Shown one piece after another: positions 16,745-24,687 of a stretch of 64,000 nucleotides of DNA. The notes under the pieces were generated by a model. That model was given only the letters and a program-made list of their open reading frames with translations. It was not told where the DNA came from and ran no database searches. The translations under genes were made by a program, and so were the position numbers. Each line of letters starts with the position of its first letter. The first letter of the stretch is position 1. Location: contig JBGPND010000003.1 in the NCBI GenBank assembly GCA_041487355.1, positions 17,122 through 81,121 on the forward strand, read 5' to 3'. This DNA is from JAMXLO01 sp041487355 (GTDB lineage Bacteria; Pseudomonadota; Alphaproteobacteria; Acetobacterales; Acetobacteraceae).

Positions 16745-17884
16745 CTAGCGATCGATGCCGCCATAGTTGAAATCGACTGTCCTGGCGGTGTCGGGCCGCG
16801 TCGGCGTGCTGCCGTACTGATCCCATAAATAGGCAGCAAAATAGCTGCGGCCGGTCCGCAGGCTTGCCTGCAGCAGGGTCAGTGCGGCCGCCTGCACCGA
16901 TTGCGCTGTCCACAGGAACGTCACCAACGCATCCGATGTGACCGACAGACCCTGGAAGCTCAGCAGGCGATAGAAGTCTTCCATGGCCGGATCGACCGCG
17001 TCATGGCTGTCGGCCGCCTCGGCCTGTCGCAACAATGCCGATTGCTCGGTGAACTGCTCTGCCGACAGCACGCCGGCCGCACGGAGATGGCTCAGCCGCT
17101 CCTGCCTCTGATGCAGGATGCTGGCGCGCTGGAGCAAGGCATCGGCGGCGCCAGGAGCCGGCAGCGCGAGAGACGCGGGAAGCCGGTTCTTCAGGCCGGC
17201 CTCGAGGCAGCCGATCATCATCGCCGACCATTCGGCGAGTTCGCGATCGAATGCCAGACGCCGGGAATCCTGCGGCAACTTGTCCAGGCCCCAGGGGTTC
17301 GCGGCCCAACCATCGCTTTTCGACGCGGCGCCATCGGCGATGAAATGGAACCGCAGGTCGATCACATCGCGCCGGTTGGCGACGCGGAAGCCGGAAGTGA
17401 CGGTGTTTGCCGGCAGGCGCAGTCCTCGTCTGACCGCCGTCGCCTTCGCCTGCCGCCAGCCCTCGGCCGTGTCCGCGCCCGAGTCCCAAAGCGTGTGCGT
17501 GATGAAGAAGCATGCGGCGTCCCAACCCGCCCGGCTGCGGACCACTGTGAGCACGAGGTCGGACCGTTCGCAGTCCGTGGCGATGCCCCAGCCATCCGCC
17601 ACCGCCATGTCGTTGACGTTGATCTCCGCCATCGCATCCAGCGCGCCGGAGGGTGAGATGCGGAACAGCACGAGGTTCCAGATCGTGCCGTAGCTGCCGA
17701 GACCCGTGCCTTGTGTCACCGTACCAGGTGCGCGGCCGGCAATGATCCAGTTGCCCTCCGGCAACGGCACCTGCTTGCCGGCGATTGCCAGCACCGGCGG
17801 CGCAACATCGCCCACCGCTGGTTCGGCGCGAGCGGCAGCGGCGACCAGCATGGCGAGCAGGAGCAATGCGGCAGTGCGTTTCAC
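16745..17884 (-). CDS. Secreted protein of unknown function, paralogue of the upstream gene
   Basis: A 379-residue exported protein. The start GTG 17884 overlaps the stop of the upstream gene in a GTGA, indicating translational coupling, and gives a classic signal peptide (MKRTAALLLLAMLVAAAARA, cleavage after ARA). It aligns by eye with the upstream gene product over most of its length. Shared features include N-V/T-ND-M/I-AV-x-DGW, a cysteine about ten residues on, RSR, a second cysteine in a CFFIT/CIVIT strand, RDVIDLRFHF/QDVVDARLHF, and a C-terminal half made of helices. No known family is recognised. The stop codon is part of the CTAG duplicated by the adjacent IS element. Last gene of a seven-gene minus-strand operon with the RND pump. 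Confidence 0.8.
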   Translation of the reverse strand: MKRTAALLLLAMLVAAAARAEPAVGDVAPPVLAIAGKQVPLPEGNWIIAGRAPGTVTQGTGLGSYGTIWNLVLFRISPSGALDAMAEINVNDMAVADGWGIATDCERSDLVLTVVRSRAGWDAACFFITHTLWDSGADTAEGWRQAKATAVRRGLRLPANTVTSGFRVANRRDVIDLRFHFIADGAASKSDGWAANPWGLDKLPQDSRRLAFDRELAEWSAMMIGCLEAGLKNRLPASLALPAPGAADALLQRASILHQRQERLSHLRAAGVLSAEQFTEQSALLRQAEAADSHDAVDPAMEDFYRLLSFQGLSVTSDALVTFLWTAQSVQAAALTLLQASLRTGRSYFAAYLWDQYGSTPTRPDTARTVDFNYGGIDR

Positions 17885-18942
17885 GACGAAGCGCCGGTCA
17901 GTCGGTCGACGTCGCCGATATGGGCCAGGGCCGGCCAAGGCACATTGTGCTGCGTCGCCTGGCTCGTCGCACGATCCCAGCTCGCCTGGTTGGCGGCTTG
18001 GATCAATGAATGCGCCACCTGCTCGGTCAGCGTGATCGCGATGGCGAGCGGCCCGCTCTGCGTGATGCCATAGGCGGTGACGAAATTGATCAGTGGCGTG
18101 CTCACCCGATAGAACCAGCCATCCATGGTGGCGGAACCGAATTCGTCCTCCGCGCTTCGGGGCCGCTCGGTCTGCGCCGCCTGCTGCTGGGACAATGCGT
18201 CAGCCGCGGTGATGATGCCGTTGCGTTGCAGCGTCTCCAGCGCGAGCAATCTGCGGTCCAGTGCCGGCGTGTCGCTCAACAGTGCCGCGCGCAGCGGCCC
18301 GTCGAGCGGCGGACCGGAGAGCTGGTTCGCCATCCCCTTCTCGAACTCGGGCGCAAACCGCGCCGCCCAGGCGAGCAGGATACGCTGCGCTTCGTCATGT
18401 TCCGGAAACAATGCCGGATCGAAGTGCAGCCTTGCATCGACGACATCCTGCCGGTCGCTGACCATGAATGCAGCCGTCAGCATGGTTTCGGCGATACGCA
18501 GATGATGCGCGGCGATGAAACTCCGCGCCTGCTGCCACGCCGGTGGACCATTGGCGGCGGTCTGCGTGGCGGTGATGACGATGCAGGAGAAATCGAGCCG
18601 GCTGCGATAGCGTACCAGCCCCAGCTCCGGCGTGACGCTTTCGCATGTGCCGCGCGGTTCCCAGCCGTCGCTCACCGCGATGTCGTTGGTGTTGAACTCA
18701 GCAATCGCGGTGACACGATCGCCGGTGCGCTGCAACAGTACCGCGGTGCGGATAACGCCGAACGGCCCGACCGCATCATGCGGCAGCGCCTGCCCGCCGA
18801 GCCCGGCGACGAACCATTCACCGCGCGGCAGCGGAAGCTGCTTGTCGGCAAGCCGAACGCTGGCCTGCACCGTCTCACCGGGCTCCATGGCCTGCGCCGG
18901 AAGCATGCCGACCGCCAGCAGCACGAACAGCGCGGCGATCAT
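17881..18942 (-). CDS. Secreted protein of unknown function, paralogue of the downstream gene
   Basis: A 353-residue exported protein. ATG 18942 gives MIAALFVLLAVGMLPAQA as signal peptide. A GTG at 18969 would add a short basic n-region and is possible. Longer frames run through the palindromic repeat and are artefacts (they read MAGLVPAIRA and DKPGHDE). The mature part shares with the downstream protein the motif FNTNDIAVSDGW, the cysteine pair (GTCESV and FSCIVIT) and RQDVVDARLHF. A hydrophobic stretch near the end (LINFVTAYGITQSGPLAIAI) may be an amphipathic or membrane helix. The paralogous pair looks like an ancient tandem duplication. No characterised relative is recognised. Confidence 0.78.
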   Translation of the reverse strand: MIAALFVLLAVGMLPAQAMEPGETVQASVRLADKQLPLPRGEWFVAGLGGQALPHDAVGPFGVIRTAVLLQRTGDRVTAIAEFNTNDIAVSDGWEPRGTCESVTPELGLVRYRSRLDFSCIVITATQTAANGPPAWQQARSFIAAHHLRIAETMLTAAFMVSDRQDVVDARLHFDPALFPEHDEAQRILLAWAARFAPEFEKGMANQLSGPPLDGPLRAALLSDTPALDRRLLALETLQRNGIITAADALSQQQAAQTERPRSAEDEFGSATMDGWFYRVSTPLINFVTAYGITQSGPLAIAITLTEQVAHSLIQAANQASWDRATSQATQHNVPWPALAHIGDVDRLTGASS

Positions 18943-18980
18943 ACATACGGCAGACGGAGATCGCGGCACCGTCCTCTGTT

Positions 18981-19060
18981 CGTCATGGCCGGGCTTGTCC
19001 CGGCCATCCGCCGCGGCACAGGTGCTGGCACGGATGGCCGGGACAAGCCCGGCCATGACG
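18981..19060. repeat. Palindromic repeat, 'GGCCGGGCTTG' family, copy 2
   Basis: Arms of 30 bases at 18981-19010 and 19031-19060 are perfect reverse complements around a 20-base loop. The arms differ from copy 1 (15585-15662) mainly in one central base (GGGCTTGTCCC against GGGCTTGACCC). It sits inside the RND-containing operon between the PstS-like gene and the paralogous pair, where it could alter message stability and lower expression of the last two genes. Confidence 0.93.
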
Positions 19061-19072
19061 GAGAAACCGCGA

Positions 19073-20083
19073 TCAGTCGGCGGCATTCTCGAACTCCCGC
19101 CCGAGATTGAGCCGCAGCTTCACGCGGTCAGCGGCCGCCAGCGGCGCGAGGCCCTGGCGCGGCAATTTGCCGAGCGGACCGATCGTGCTTTCGGCGAGCA
19201 GGGGACCGGCGACCGACGCGACCGCCCGCGCGGTGGCAGGCGACAGAACGGACAACAGATAGACCGGCAGCGTCGCGCGGTAACGCCCGTCCGCGATATT
19301 GGCGAAGCTCGGGGTCACGCCCTCCAGCGGCAGTGCGGTCTCGAGCTCCGGCTCCGCGAGCAACACGGCAACACCGACCAGCGCGATCGCGGCACCGCCC
19401 TGGCTGCGCAGCCAGGCGGAGACGGTGAATTTGTCGCTGGCACGTGCCACCGTGCTGTCCGCCCGCACCGTCGTGCAGACAGCCATGCGCTTGATCGAAT
19501 CCGCCGGCAGCACCGTTGCGGCCCTGGCGGCGCATCCTTCGTACAGCAGGATTTCCGCAACGATCCGGTTTTCGATGGTGTCGACCGGCGGCAGCAGCAC
19601 ACGGATCGGTGCATCGGGCAGGGCCGGGTCCAGATCACGCCAGCGCATCGTCCGGTTCGCGGCAAGCGCACCGTCCGGCCCGGGCACGTCGCGCACCAGC
19701 GCGCGGTACAGGATATCCGGTGTCAGACCGAAGCTTGCACCGCCGGTCATGGCGATGACGGCGCGGCGGCCGATCAGCGATTCGATCAGCCTGCCGCCCT
19801 TGGCTGCGGCGCAGGCGTCGCGCTGACGCCGCGTCAGCGTCTGTGAGGCAAGCGCAAGCCGCGCCGACGCATCGGGCCGCGTCGCACAGAACCGATTGGG
19901 CAGCTCGCCGCGCGGCTTGGCGTTCCAGTCAAGCCCGGTGACCTCCGCCGGCCGCAGATCGGCAAGCTCACTCTGCACCAGCAGCAGAGGCTGAGCGGCG
20001 GCGGCTGGACACAGCACTGCAAGCAGGACTGGAAGCAGCCAAAGTCGCAGCGAGCCGCGCGACAGCCGCAGGCGCGACGTCAC
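19073..20083 (-). CDS. PstS-like periplasmic substrate-binding protein
   Basis: A 336-residue exported protein. Its GTG start overlaps the stop of the small gene before it (GTGA). The signal peptide LWLLPVLLAVLCPAAAAQ is clear. Phosphate-binding-protein-like features are visible: VIAMTGGASFGL near residue 110, RWRDLDPALPDAPIRVLLP (substrate-domain strand followed by a TIENRIVAEILL helix), and GVTPSFANIADGRYRATLP. The last is the G-V-x-P-T-xx-N-I-x-D-G-x-Y hallmark near the C-terminus of PstS-type type-2 binding proteins. The T-G-S-T ligand loop of true PstS is not obvious, so the ligand may differ. No matching ABC permease is adjacent. It stands in the RND operon, so it might sense or deliver a substrate to that machine. 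Confidence 0.7.
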   Translation of the reverse strand: MTSRLRLSRGSLRLWLLPVLLAVLCPAAAAQPLLLVQSELADLRPAEVTGLDWNAKPRGELPNRFCATRPDASARLALASQTLTRRQRDACAAAKGGRLIESLIGRRAVIAMTGGASFGLTPDILYRALVRDVPGPDGALAANRTMRWRDLDPALPDAPIRVLLPPVDTIENRIVAEILLYEGCAARAATVLPADSIKRMAVCTTVRADSTVARASDKFTVSAWLRSQGGAAIALVGVAVLLAEPELETALPLEGVTPSFANIADGRYRATLPVYLLSVLSPATARAVASVAGPLLAESTIGPLGKLPRQGLAPLAAADRVKLRLNLGREFENAAD

Positions 20084-20313
20084 TCGGTCTCGCGCTCCGT
20101 CACGAAGTCCTGCGCGCGCATCAGCCGGTCGATGTCGCGCTCCTCGCGCGCCAGATCGCGCATCGCCGGGGAGTCGCTGGGATGCTGCGCCCAGAAGGCA
20201 TCCTGGTAGACCACGTCGTACCAGTTCTGCATCGCATTGATACCCATGTCGAAGGTCAGGCCGGCGACGAAGGTGCCGGCGATGATCGCGGCCGTGAGGC
20301 TCAGCGGACCCAT
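20080..20313 (-). CDS. Small membrane protein, unknown function
   Basis: A 77-residue protein with a good start: AAGGAGGG stands nine bases before ATG 20313. Residues 5-27 (LTAAIIAGTFVAGLTFDMGI) form one membrane helix. The remaining 50 residues are soluble and charged (MRDLAREERDIDRLMRAQDF), predicted helical. It lies 21 bases after the RND gene and overlaps the PstS-like gene by four bases, so all three are co-translated. Small single-helix proteins beside RND pumps can be accessory subunits (AcrZ is the known example in Escherichia coli), but no sequence relation to AcrZ is claimed. Confidence 0.75.
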   Translation of the reverse strand: MGPLSLTAAIIAGTFVAGLTFDMGINAMQNWYDVVYQDAFWAQHPSDSPAMRDLAREERDIDRLMRAQDFVTERETE

Positions 20314-20334
20314 GGCGGTGATCCCTCCTTTGGC

Positions 20335-23300
20335 TCAGAACGTATCATAGGCGAGTTGTGCATTGCCGGCGATCACCCGCGTCAGCGCGCGCTCGCCGAA
20401 CATCTGGAACAGCAGCGGCGTGGTGAACGTGTCCAGCAGCGTGGAGCTGATCAGGCCGCCGAAGATGGCGACGGCGACGGGATGCAGGATCTCCGCCCCC
20501 GCGACATCCGAGGCGAACAGCAGTGGCACCAGCGCCGCCCCCGCCGCGAGTGCGGTCATCAGCACCGGAATCAGCCGTTCCGCCGAACCGCGCAGGACGA
20601 GGGCACGGCCCACCGGCATGCCCTCGTGCAGATGCAGGTTGATGAAATGACTCACCTTCAGCAGTGAATTGCGCACAGCCACGCCGGTGACGGCGATGAA
20701 GCCGATCATCGCCGCGAGGTTCAGGTCCATTCCCGCGATCCACAAGGCGGCGACGCTGCCGACCAGGGCGAGCGGTATGTTGCCCATGATGATCAGGCAC
20801 AGGACGGCGGAGCGGAAGCGTTGCTGGAGAACGATGAAGATCAGCAGGATCGAAACCGGCGTGAGGATGGACAGCATCATGCGGCCCTCCTCGCCCTGGC
20901 GGAAGTCGCCTTCCAGGCTGGTGCGGTAGCCGATCGGCAAGGCGGTCCTCGCGATCACCTCACGCATCCTGGCGACGATTTTGGCGGTGTCGGCCTTGCC
21001 GGCCAGGTTTGCCATCACCGCGATGCGCCGCGCGTTCTCCTCATGCATGATGTTCGAGGGGCCCGACGTTATCGTGACGTTCGCGAACGAGGAGATCGGC
21101 ACCGACCCGGACGGCGTGTCGATCCGCAGCAGGCGCAACGCGTCCGGCGTGCGGTCGGCGTCGTCCAGCCGGATCACCACGTCGAAGCGGCGGCCGTTCT
21201 CGATCACCTGCGAGACGGTGTGGCCGTTGGAGAAGCTCTCCAGGATCTGGGTGATCTGTGCCGGCGTGATCCCGAACAGCTTCGCCCGCGCATAGTCGAT
21301 GGCGACCCGCAGTTGTGGGGCGAAGGTCTGCTGCTCCACCACCAGGTCGACGAGGCCCGGGATGTGCGAGAAGTCGTCGCGCATGCCCATCGCCAGCGTG
21401 CGCAGGGTCTGCAGGTCCGGACCGAATATCTTCAGCACGATGTCGCCACGGACCATGTTGTCCTGCGACTGCATCCGTTCGATCAGGAACTGCGTGACGT
21501 TCAGGTCGCCGGAGAATATCGCCATCCGGTTGCGTATGTCGTCCATCACCTCGTGCAGGCCGCGGCCCTTGTCCAGCCTGATCTTCAGCGGCCACTCGTT
21601 GTCGTTCACCGGGTCGACGTCGGAATCCGCTTCATAGCGCCCGCTGCGCCGCTGCAGCCGAACGACCTCGGGGATCCGGGCCAGAATCTGGTCGCCCATG
21701 TGGCCGATACGGAAGGACTCGGTCAGCGATATGTCGGGGTTCATCAACAGGGTGACGTAGATGTTGCCCTCGTTGAATTCCGGCAGGAAGGAGCGTGGCA
21801 GGAGGGGCACCGAGGCCGCGGCGAACAGGACGGCGATGCCCGCGACCGAGAGCACGATCCGCCCATGCTCCAGTACCCAGGTCAGCGCGCGCTCGTTGCG
21901 CCGCTTGAGCCAGCGCGCAACCAGTCCGCCATGCTCGCGCTGCAGCGCGCTCATGCGGGGGAACAGATAGGACGCGAGCGCTGGCGTCACCGTGATCGAG
22001 ACCAGAAGGCTCGCGAAGATCGAGACAATGTAAGAGACGGCGAGTGGCGCGAACATGCGTCCCGACTGGCCAGGCATCGCCAGCAGCGGGACGAACACCA
22101 GCAGGATCACCATCGTCGCATAGACGATGCCGGAGCGAACCTCCTGCGAGGCCTTGGCGATCACCGTCATCACCGGCTCGGACCGTTGCAGCTTCCGGTT
22201 CTCGCCCAGCCGGCGCAGGATGTTCTCGACATCCACCACCGAATCGTCGACGAGTTGCCCGAGCGCGATGGCAATGCCGCCAAGCGTCATCGTGTTCAGG
22301 GTCGCGCCCATCAGATGGAACACGACGGCGCTGACCACGAGGGAGATCGGGATCGCCAGCAGCGAGATGATGGTCGGCCGGATATTGGCCAGAAAGACGA
22401 TCAGCACGATGGAGACGATCACCGCTGCGTCCCGCAGCAGGCGGCCGACATTGCTGATCGCTTCCTTGATCATGTCGGCTTGGCTGTAGGCGATCTGCCC
22501 GAGCTTCACGCCGGGCGGCGCGGTCCGCTGCATTTCATCGAGCAGGGCGACGATCCGGTTCGCCACATGTACGGTGTTTGCCTGCGGCTGCTTGATCACC
22601 TCGAGGTTCACCGAAGGGACGCCGCCGTAGGTGCCGTCGCCGCGCTTGACCCTGGGTGCGAACGTGACCTCGCCGATCTGGCCGAGCAGGATCGGTATGC
22701 CCTCGCGATAGGCGACGACGAGGTTGCGCATGTCGTCGAGGTTCGTCGTCCTGCCGATGTTGCGGACGGTATACTCGGTGCCATGGACATCGGCGAACCC
22801 GCCCGTGGTATTGGTGCCGAATGCCTTGAGGGTCTTCTCGACTTGCTCGAGCGAGACCTCCATCTGGCGCATCATCACCGGGTTCGGGATGAAGCGGTAA
22901 GTCCGCACCTCGCCGCCGATCGGGTACACCTCCGATACGCCCTCGGTGGCGAGCAGCCGCGGGCGCAGCACCCAGTCGACATATTCCCGCAGGGCCATGG
23001 CATTCGCGCCGCCGGTGACCCCCATGTGCATGATCAAGCCGGTGGCGGCGGAGAGCGGTGCCATGTTCGGCACGACGCCGTCGGGCAACTGGTCGCGCAC
23101 CAATTGCAGTCGCTCGGTGACGAGCTGGCGGGCACGAAAGGGATCGGTGCCCCAGTCGAACAGCACCTGGACGTAGGCAACCGCGTTGGCCGAGCGGCTG
23201 CGCACCGCGGTCACGCCCGGCATGCCGTTCAACACCATCTCGAGCGGCTGGCTGACCAGATGCTCGACATCCTCGGCCGCCAGCCCCGGCGCCTCGGCGG

Positions 23301-23448
23301 TCACGATGACCGCCGGCTGACGCGTCTCCGGCAGCAGGTCGATCGGCATGTCGCGCGCGATGATGGTGCCCCAGGCGACCAGGATCGCTGCCGCGACCAG
23401 CACGAAGATGCGATGGCGCAGGCTGAAGGTGACGATTGCCTGGAACAT
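20335..23448 (-). CDS. RND-superfamily efflux pump, inner-membrane permease
   Basis: A 1037-residue protein of normal RND length. The N-terminus (FQAIVTFSLRHRIFVLVAAA) and PIDLLPETRQPAVIVTAEAPG match CusA/CzcA-like and related permeases. TM4 carries IALGQLVDDSVVDVENILRR, with the adjacent aspartate pair that relays protons in RND drug pumps; heavy-metal pumps usually differ here. Two large periplasmic loops (about 45-330 and 555-860) and 12 hydrophobic segments are evident. The methionine clusters expected of a copper pump are not seen. It is the second gene of a minus-strand operon starting at 24080. The matching adaptor at 24688-26313 is in a separate unit, and no TolC-like channel is in the window. 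The substrate is unknown. Confidence 0.87.
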   Translation of the reverse strand: MFQAIVTFSLRHRIFVLVAAAILVAWGTIIARDMPIDLLPETRQPAVIVTAEAPGLAAEDVEHLVSQPLEMVLNGMPGVTAVRSRSANAVAYVQVLFDWGTDPFRARQLVTERLQLVRDQLPDGVVPNMAPLSAATGLIMHMGVTGGANAMALREYVDWVLRPRLLATEGVSEVYPIGGEVRTYRFIPNPVMMRQMEVSLEQVEKTLKAFGTNTTGGFADVHGTEYTVRNIGRTTNLDDMRNLVVAYREGIPILLGQIGEVTFAPRVKRGDGTYGGVPSVNLEVIKQPQANTVHVANRIVALLDEMQRTAPPGVKLGQIAYSQADMIKEAISNVGRLLRDAAVIVSIVLIVFLANIRPTIISLLAIPISLVVSAVVFHLMGATLNTMTLGGIAIALGQLVDDSVVDVENILRRLGENRKLQRSEPVMTVIAKASQEVRSGIVYATMVILLVFVPLLAMPGQSGRMFAPLAVSYIVSIFASLLVSITVTPALASYLFPRMSALQREHGGLVARWLKRRNERALTWVLEHGRIVLSVAGIAVLFAAASVPLLPRSFLPEFNEGNIYVTLLMNPDISLTESFRIGHMGDQILARIPEVVRLQRRSGRYEADSDVDPVNDNEWPLKIRLDKGRGLHEVMDDIRNRMAIFSGDLNVTQFLIERMQSQDNMVRGDIVLKIFGPDLQTLRTLAMGMRDDFSHIPGLVDLVVEQQTFAPQLRVAIDYARAKLFGITPAQITQILESFSNGHTVSQVIENGRRFDVVIRLDDADRTPDALRLLRIDTPSGSVPISSFANVTITSGPSNIMHEENARRIAVMANLAGKADTAKIVARMREVIARTALPIGYRTSLEGDFRQGEEGRMMLSILTPVSILLIFIVLQQRFRSAVLCLIIMGNIPLALVGSVAALWIAGMDLNLAAMIGFIAVTGVAVRNSLLKVSHFINLHLHEGMPVGRALVLRGSAERLIPVLMTALAAGAALVPLLFASDVAGAEILHPVAVAIFGGLISSTLLDTFTTPLLFQMFGERALTRVIAGNAQLAYDTF

Positions 23449-23486
23449 GCTGCCGTCTCAGCCGGGGCGGGAAGCCCGCGTCGCCT

Positions 23487-24080
23487 TCATGCCGCCTGCG
23501 CCGTGCCGACCGAGCCGGCAGCCGTCCGTTTCCGCCCGCCGCGCCGCCAGAGCATGAACAGCGCGGACGCGATCGCGCCGATGCCACCCGAGACAAGCGC
23601 GATGGAGACCTTGGAAGCGATGTTCGGCTTGGCGTCGCTGCCGGAATTGTCCGGCAGATCGTCGTAGGCGATCTCCGCCTGGACATCGCCGGTCGCGTCC
23701 GGTGAGCGCAGCGAGACCATGAAGGCATCGTGCATGTGACCGGCACGGTTGAATGGCGCGACGAACAGACCGTCGCTTGCCCTGCTCATCTCCAGCGAGG
23801 TGCCGTCGGCCGAATCGACGCCCAGTTCCGCATCCTTGACCGGGGCGTTGTCCTCCACCCGATCGACGAACGCATAGAGGTGGTCGTTGGCAGCGATCAG
23901 CACGACGCTGACGCCGCCGATCTGGATCGCGGTGCGCGGTGCGGGCTTCGGTGCCTCGTCATCCGCGCGCGCGATCGACGGCGCGAGAAGGACGAGGCAG
24001 CACGTGGCGCCGATCGCCAGGCAACGGCTGATCGAGCCGGACAGCGTAGCGCCCGACGCTGACATGCCGAACCAGCGCAA
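23487..24080 (-). CDS. Exported protein with C-terminal membrane anchor, first gene of RND operon
   Basis: A 197-residue protein. TTG 24080 is the likely start because AAGGAGGG lies six bases upstream. A signal peptide follows (CLAIGATCCLVLLAPSIARA, cleavage before DDEAPKP). The periplasmic part of about 110 residues is predicted to be a small beta-sandwich (VSVVLIAANDHLYAFVDRVEDN, APFNRAGHMHDAFMVSLRSP). It ends in a membrane helix (VSIALVSGGIGAIASALFML) and a basic tail (WRRGGRKR). The layout, a beta domain plus a C-terminal helix before an RND gene, is seen in other bacteria beside heavy-metal-type pumps. No named family is recognised. The pump gene starts 38 bases downstream. Confidence 0.75.
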   Translation of the reverse strand: MRWFGMSASGATLSGSISRCLAIGATCCLVLLAPSIARADDEAPKPAPRTAIQIGGVSVVLIAANDHLYAFVDRVEDNAPVKDAELGVDSADGTSLEMSRASDGLFVAPFNRAGHMHDAFMVSLRSPDATGDVQAEIAYDDLPDNSGSDAKPNIASKVSIALVSGGIGAIASALFMLWRRGGRKRTAAGSVGTAQAA

Positions 24081-24212
24081 CGCCTGCCCTCCTTGATGTC
24101 ATCGAGGATACCGAATAATTGATCGTATGGAAGGTTGCGCTGCCGGTCAATCAACTTCTTCTGATTCGAGCGCGAGCTTCGAGTGGCAACTTCGCAGACA
24201 GGGGGCCTCACG

Positions 24213-24683
24213 TTGCAACGCTGCCATGGCGGAATCGCATCTGCCTGCCTTGCCCTGTCCATAGTGCTGCCGGCACTCGCGCAGACCCAGGCGCGGGTCG
24301 TGAAGAACGCCAGCATGCAGCTCCTCACCGGCGATGACGGCAAGGACGATACCGATGTTTTCACGATCACCGTCACCAATTCCGACGGCAAGTTCCTCGA
24401 GCGCGCGTTCGACGCCAAGGAGGAGATCAAGCCGGGGATGACCTTCAATTTTTGGCTCAACCGCATCCGTGCGGAACCGATCGGGAAGGTGAAGGGCAGC
24501 AAGATCAGCTTCCGCATCGACCCCAAGGGGGACGAACACTGGGTGGTCAAGGAGGCGCGGCTCACGGTGAACTACGAAACCGGCCCCGCCGAACACTGGC
24601 ACTGGGGGCCCTTCGTCCTGGAGACGAAAGGCGCGGCCCCCTTCACGGTGGAGTACACGCTGAGCGACGACAGGCGGTACTGA
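24213..24683 (+). CDS. Secreted beta-rich protein, unknown function
   Basis: A 156-residue exported protein. TTG 24213 is preferred because AGGGGG lies seven bases before it and it gives a compact signal peptide (CHGGIASACLALSIVLPALAQ). An in-frame GTG at 24183 is the alternative. The mature part of about 130 residues alternates hydrophobic and polar residues (VFTITVTNSDGKFLERAF, KISFRIDPKGDEHWVVKEA, HWHWGPFVLETKGAAPF), as in a single beta-sandwich, and has no cysteine. It is divergent from the RND operon across a 130-base intergenic region and converges, with four bases between stops, on the adaptor gene. It is the only plus-strand gene in this part of the cluster. Confidence 0.7.
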   Translation: MQRCHGGIASACLALSIVLPALAQTQARVVKNASMQLLTGDDGKDDTDVFTITVTNSDGKFLERAFDAKEEIKPGMTFNFWLNRIRAEPIGKVKGSKISFRIDPKGDEHWVVKEARLTVNYETGPAEHWHWGPFVLETKGAAPFTVEYTLSDDRRY

Positions 24684-24687
24684 AACC

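Noticed and set aside
18943..19086. Upstream extension of the secreted protein gene
   Set aside because: The added residues are the translation of the palindromic repeat and would destroy the signal peptide.
20335..23448. Copper/silver efflux (CusA) assignment
   Set aside because: The methionine residues typical of CusA and the metal-binding adaptor motifs are not visible, so only the general RND call is kept.
20821..23667. Very long open frame on the plus strand opposite the RND gene
   Set aside because: High-GC coding DNA leaves the opposite strand open. The product is His/Gln/Arg-rich without any domain, and the minus-strand gene has full RND motifs.
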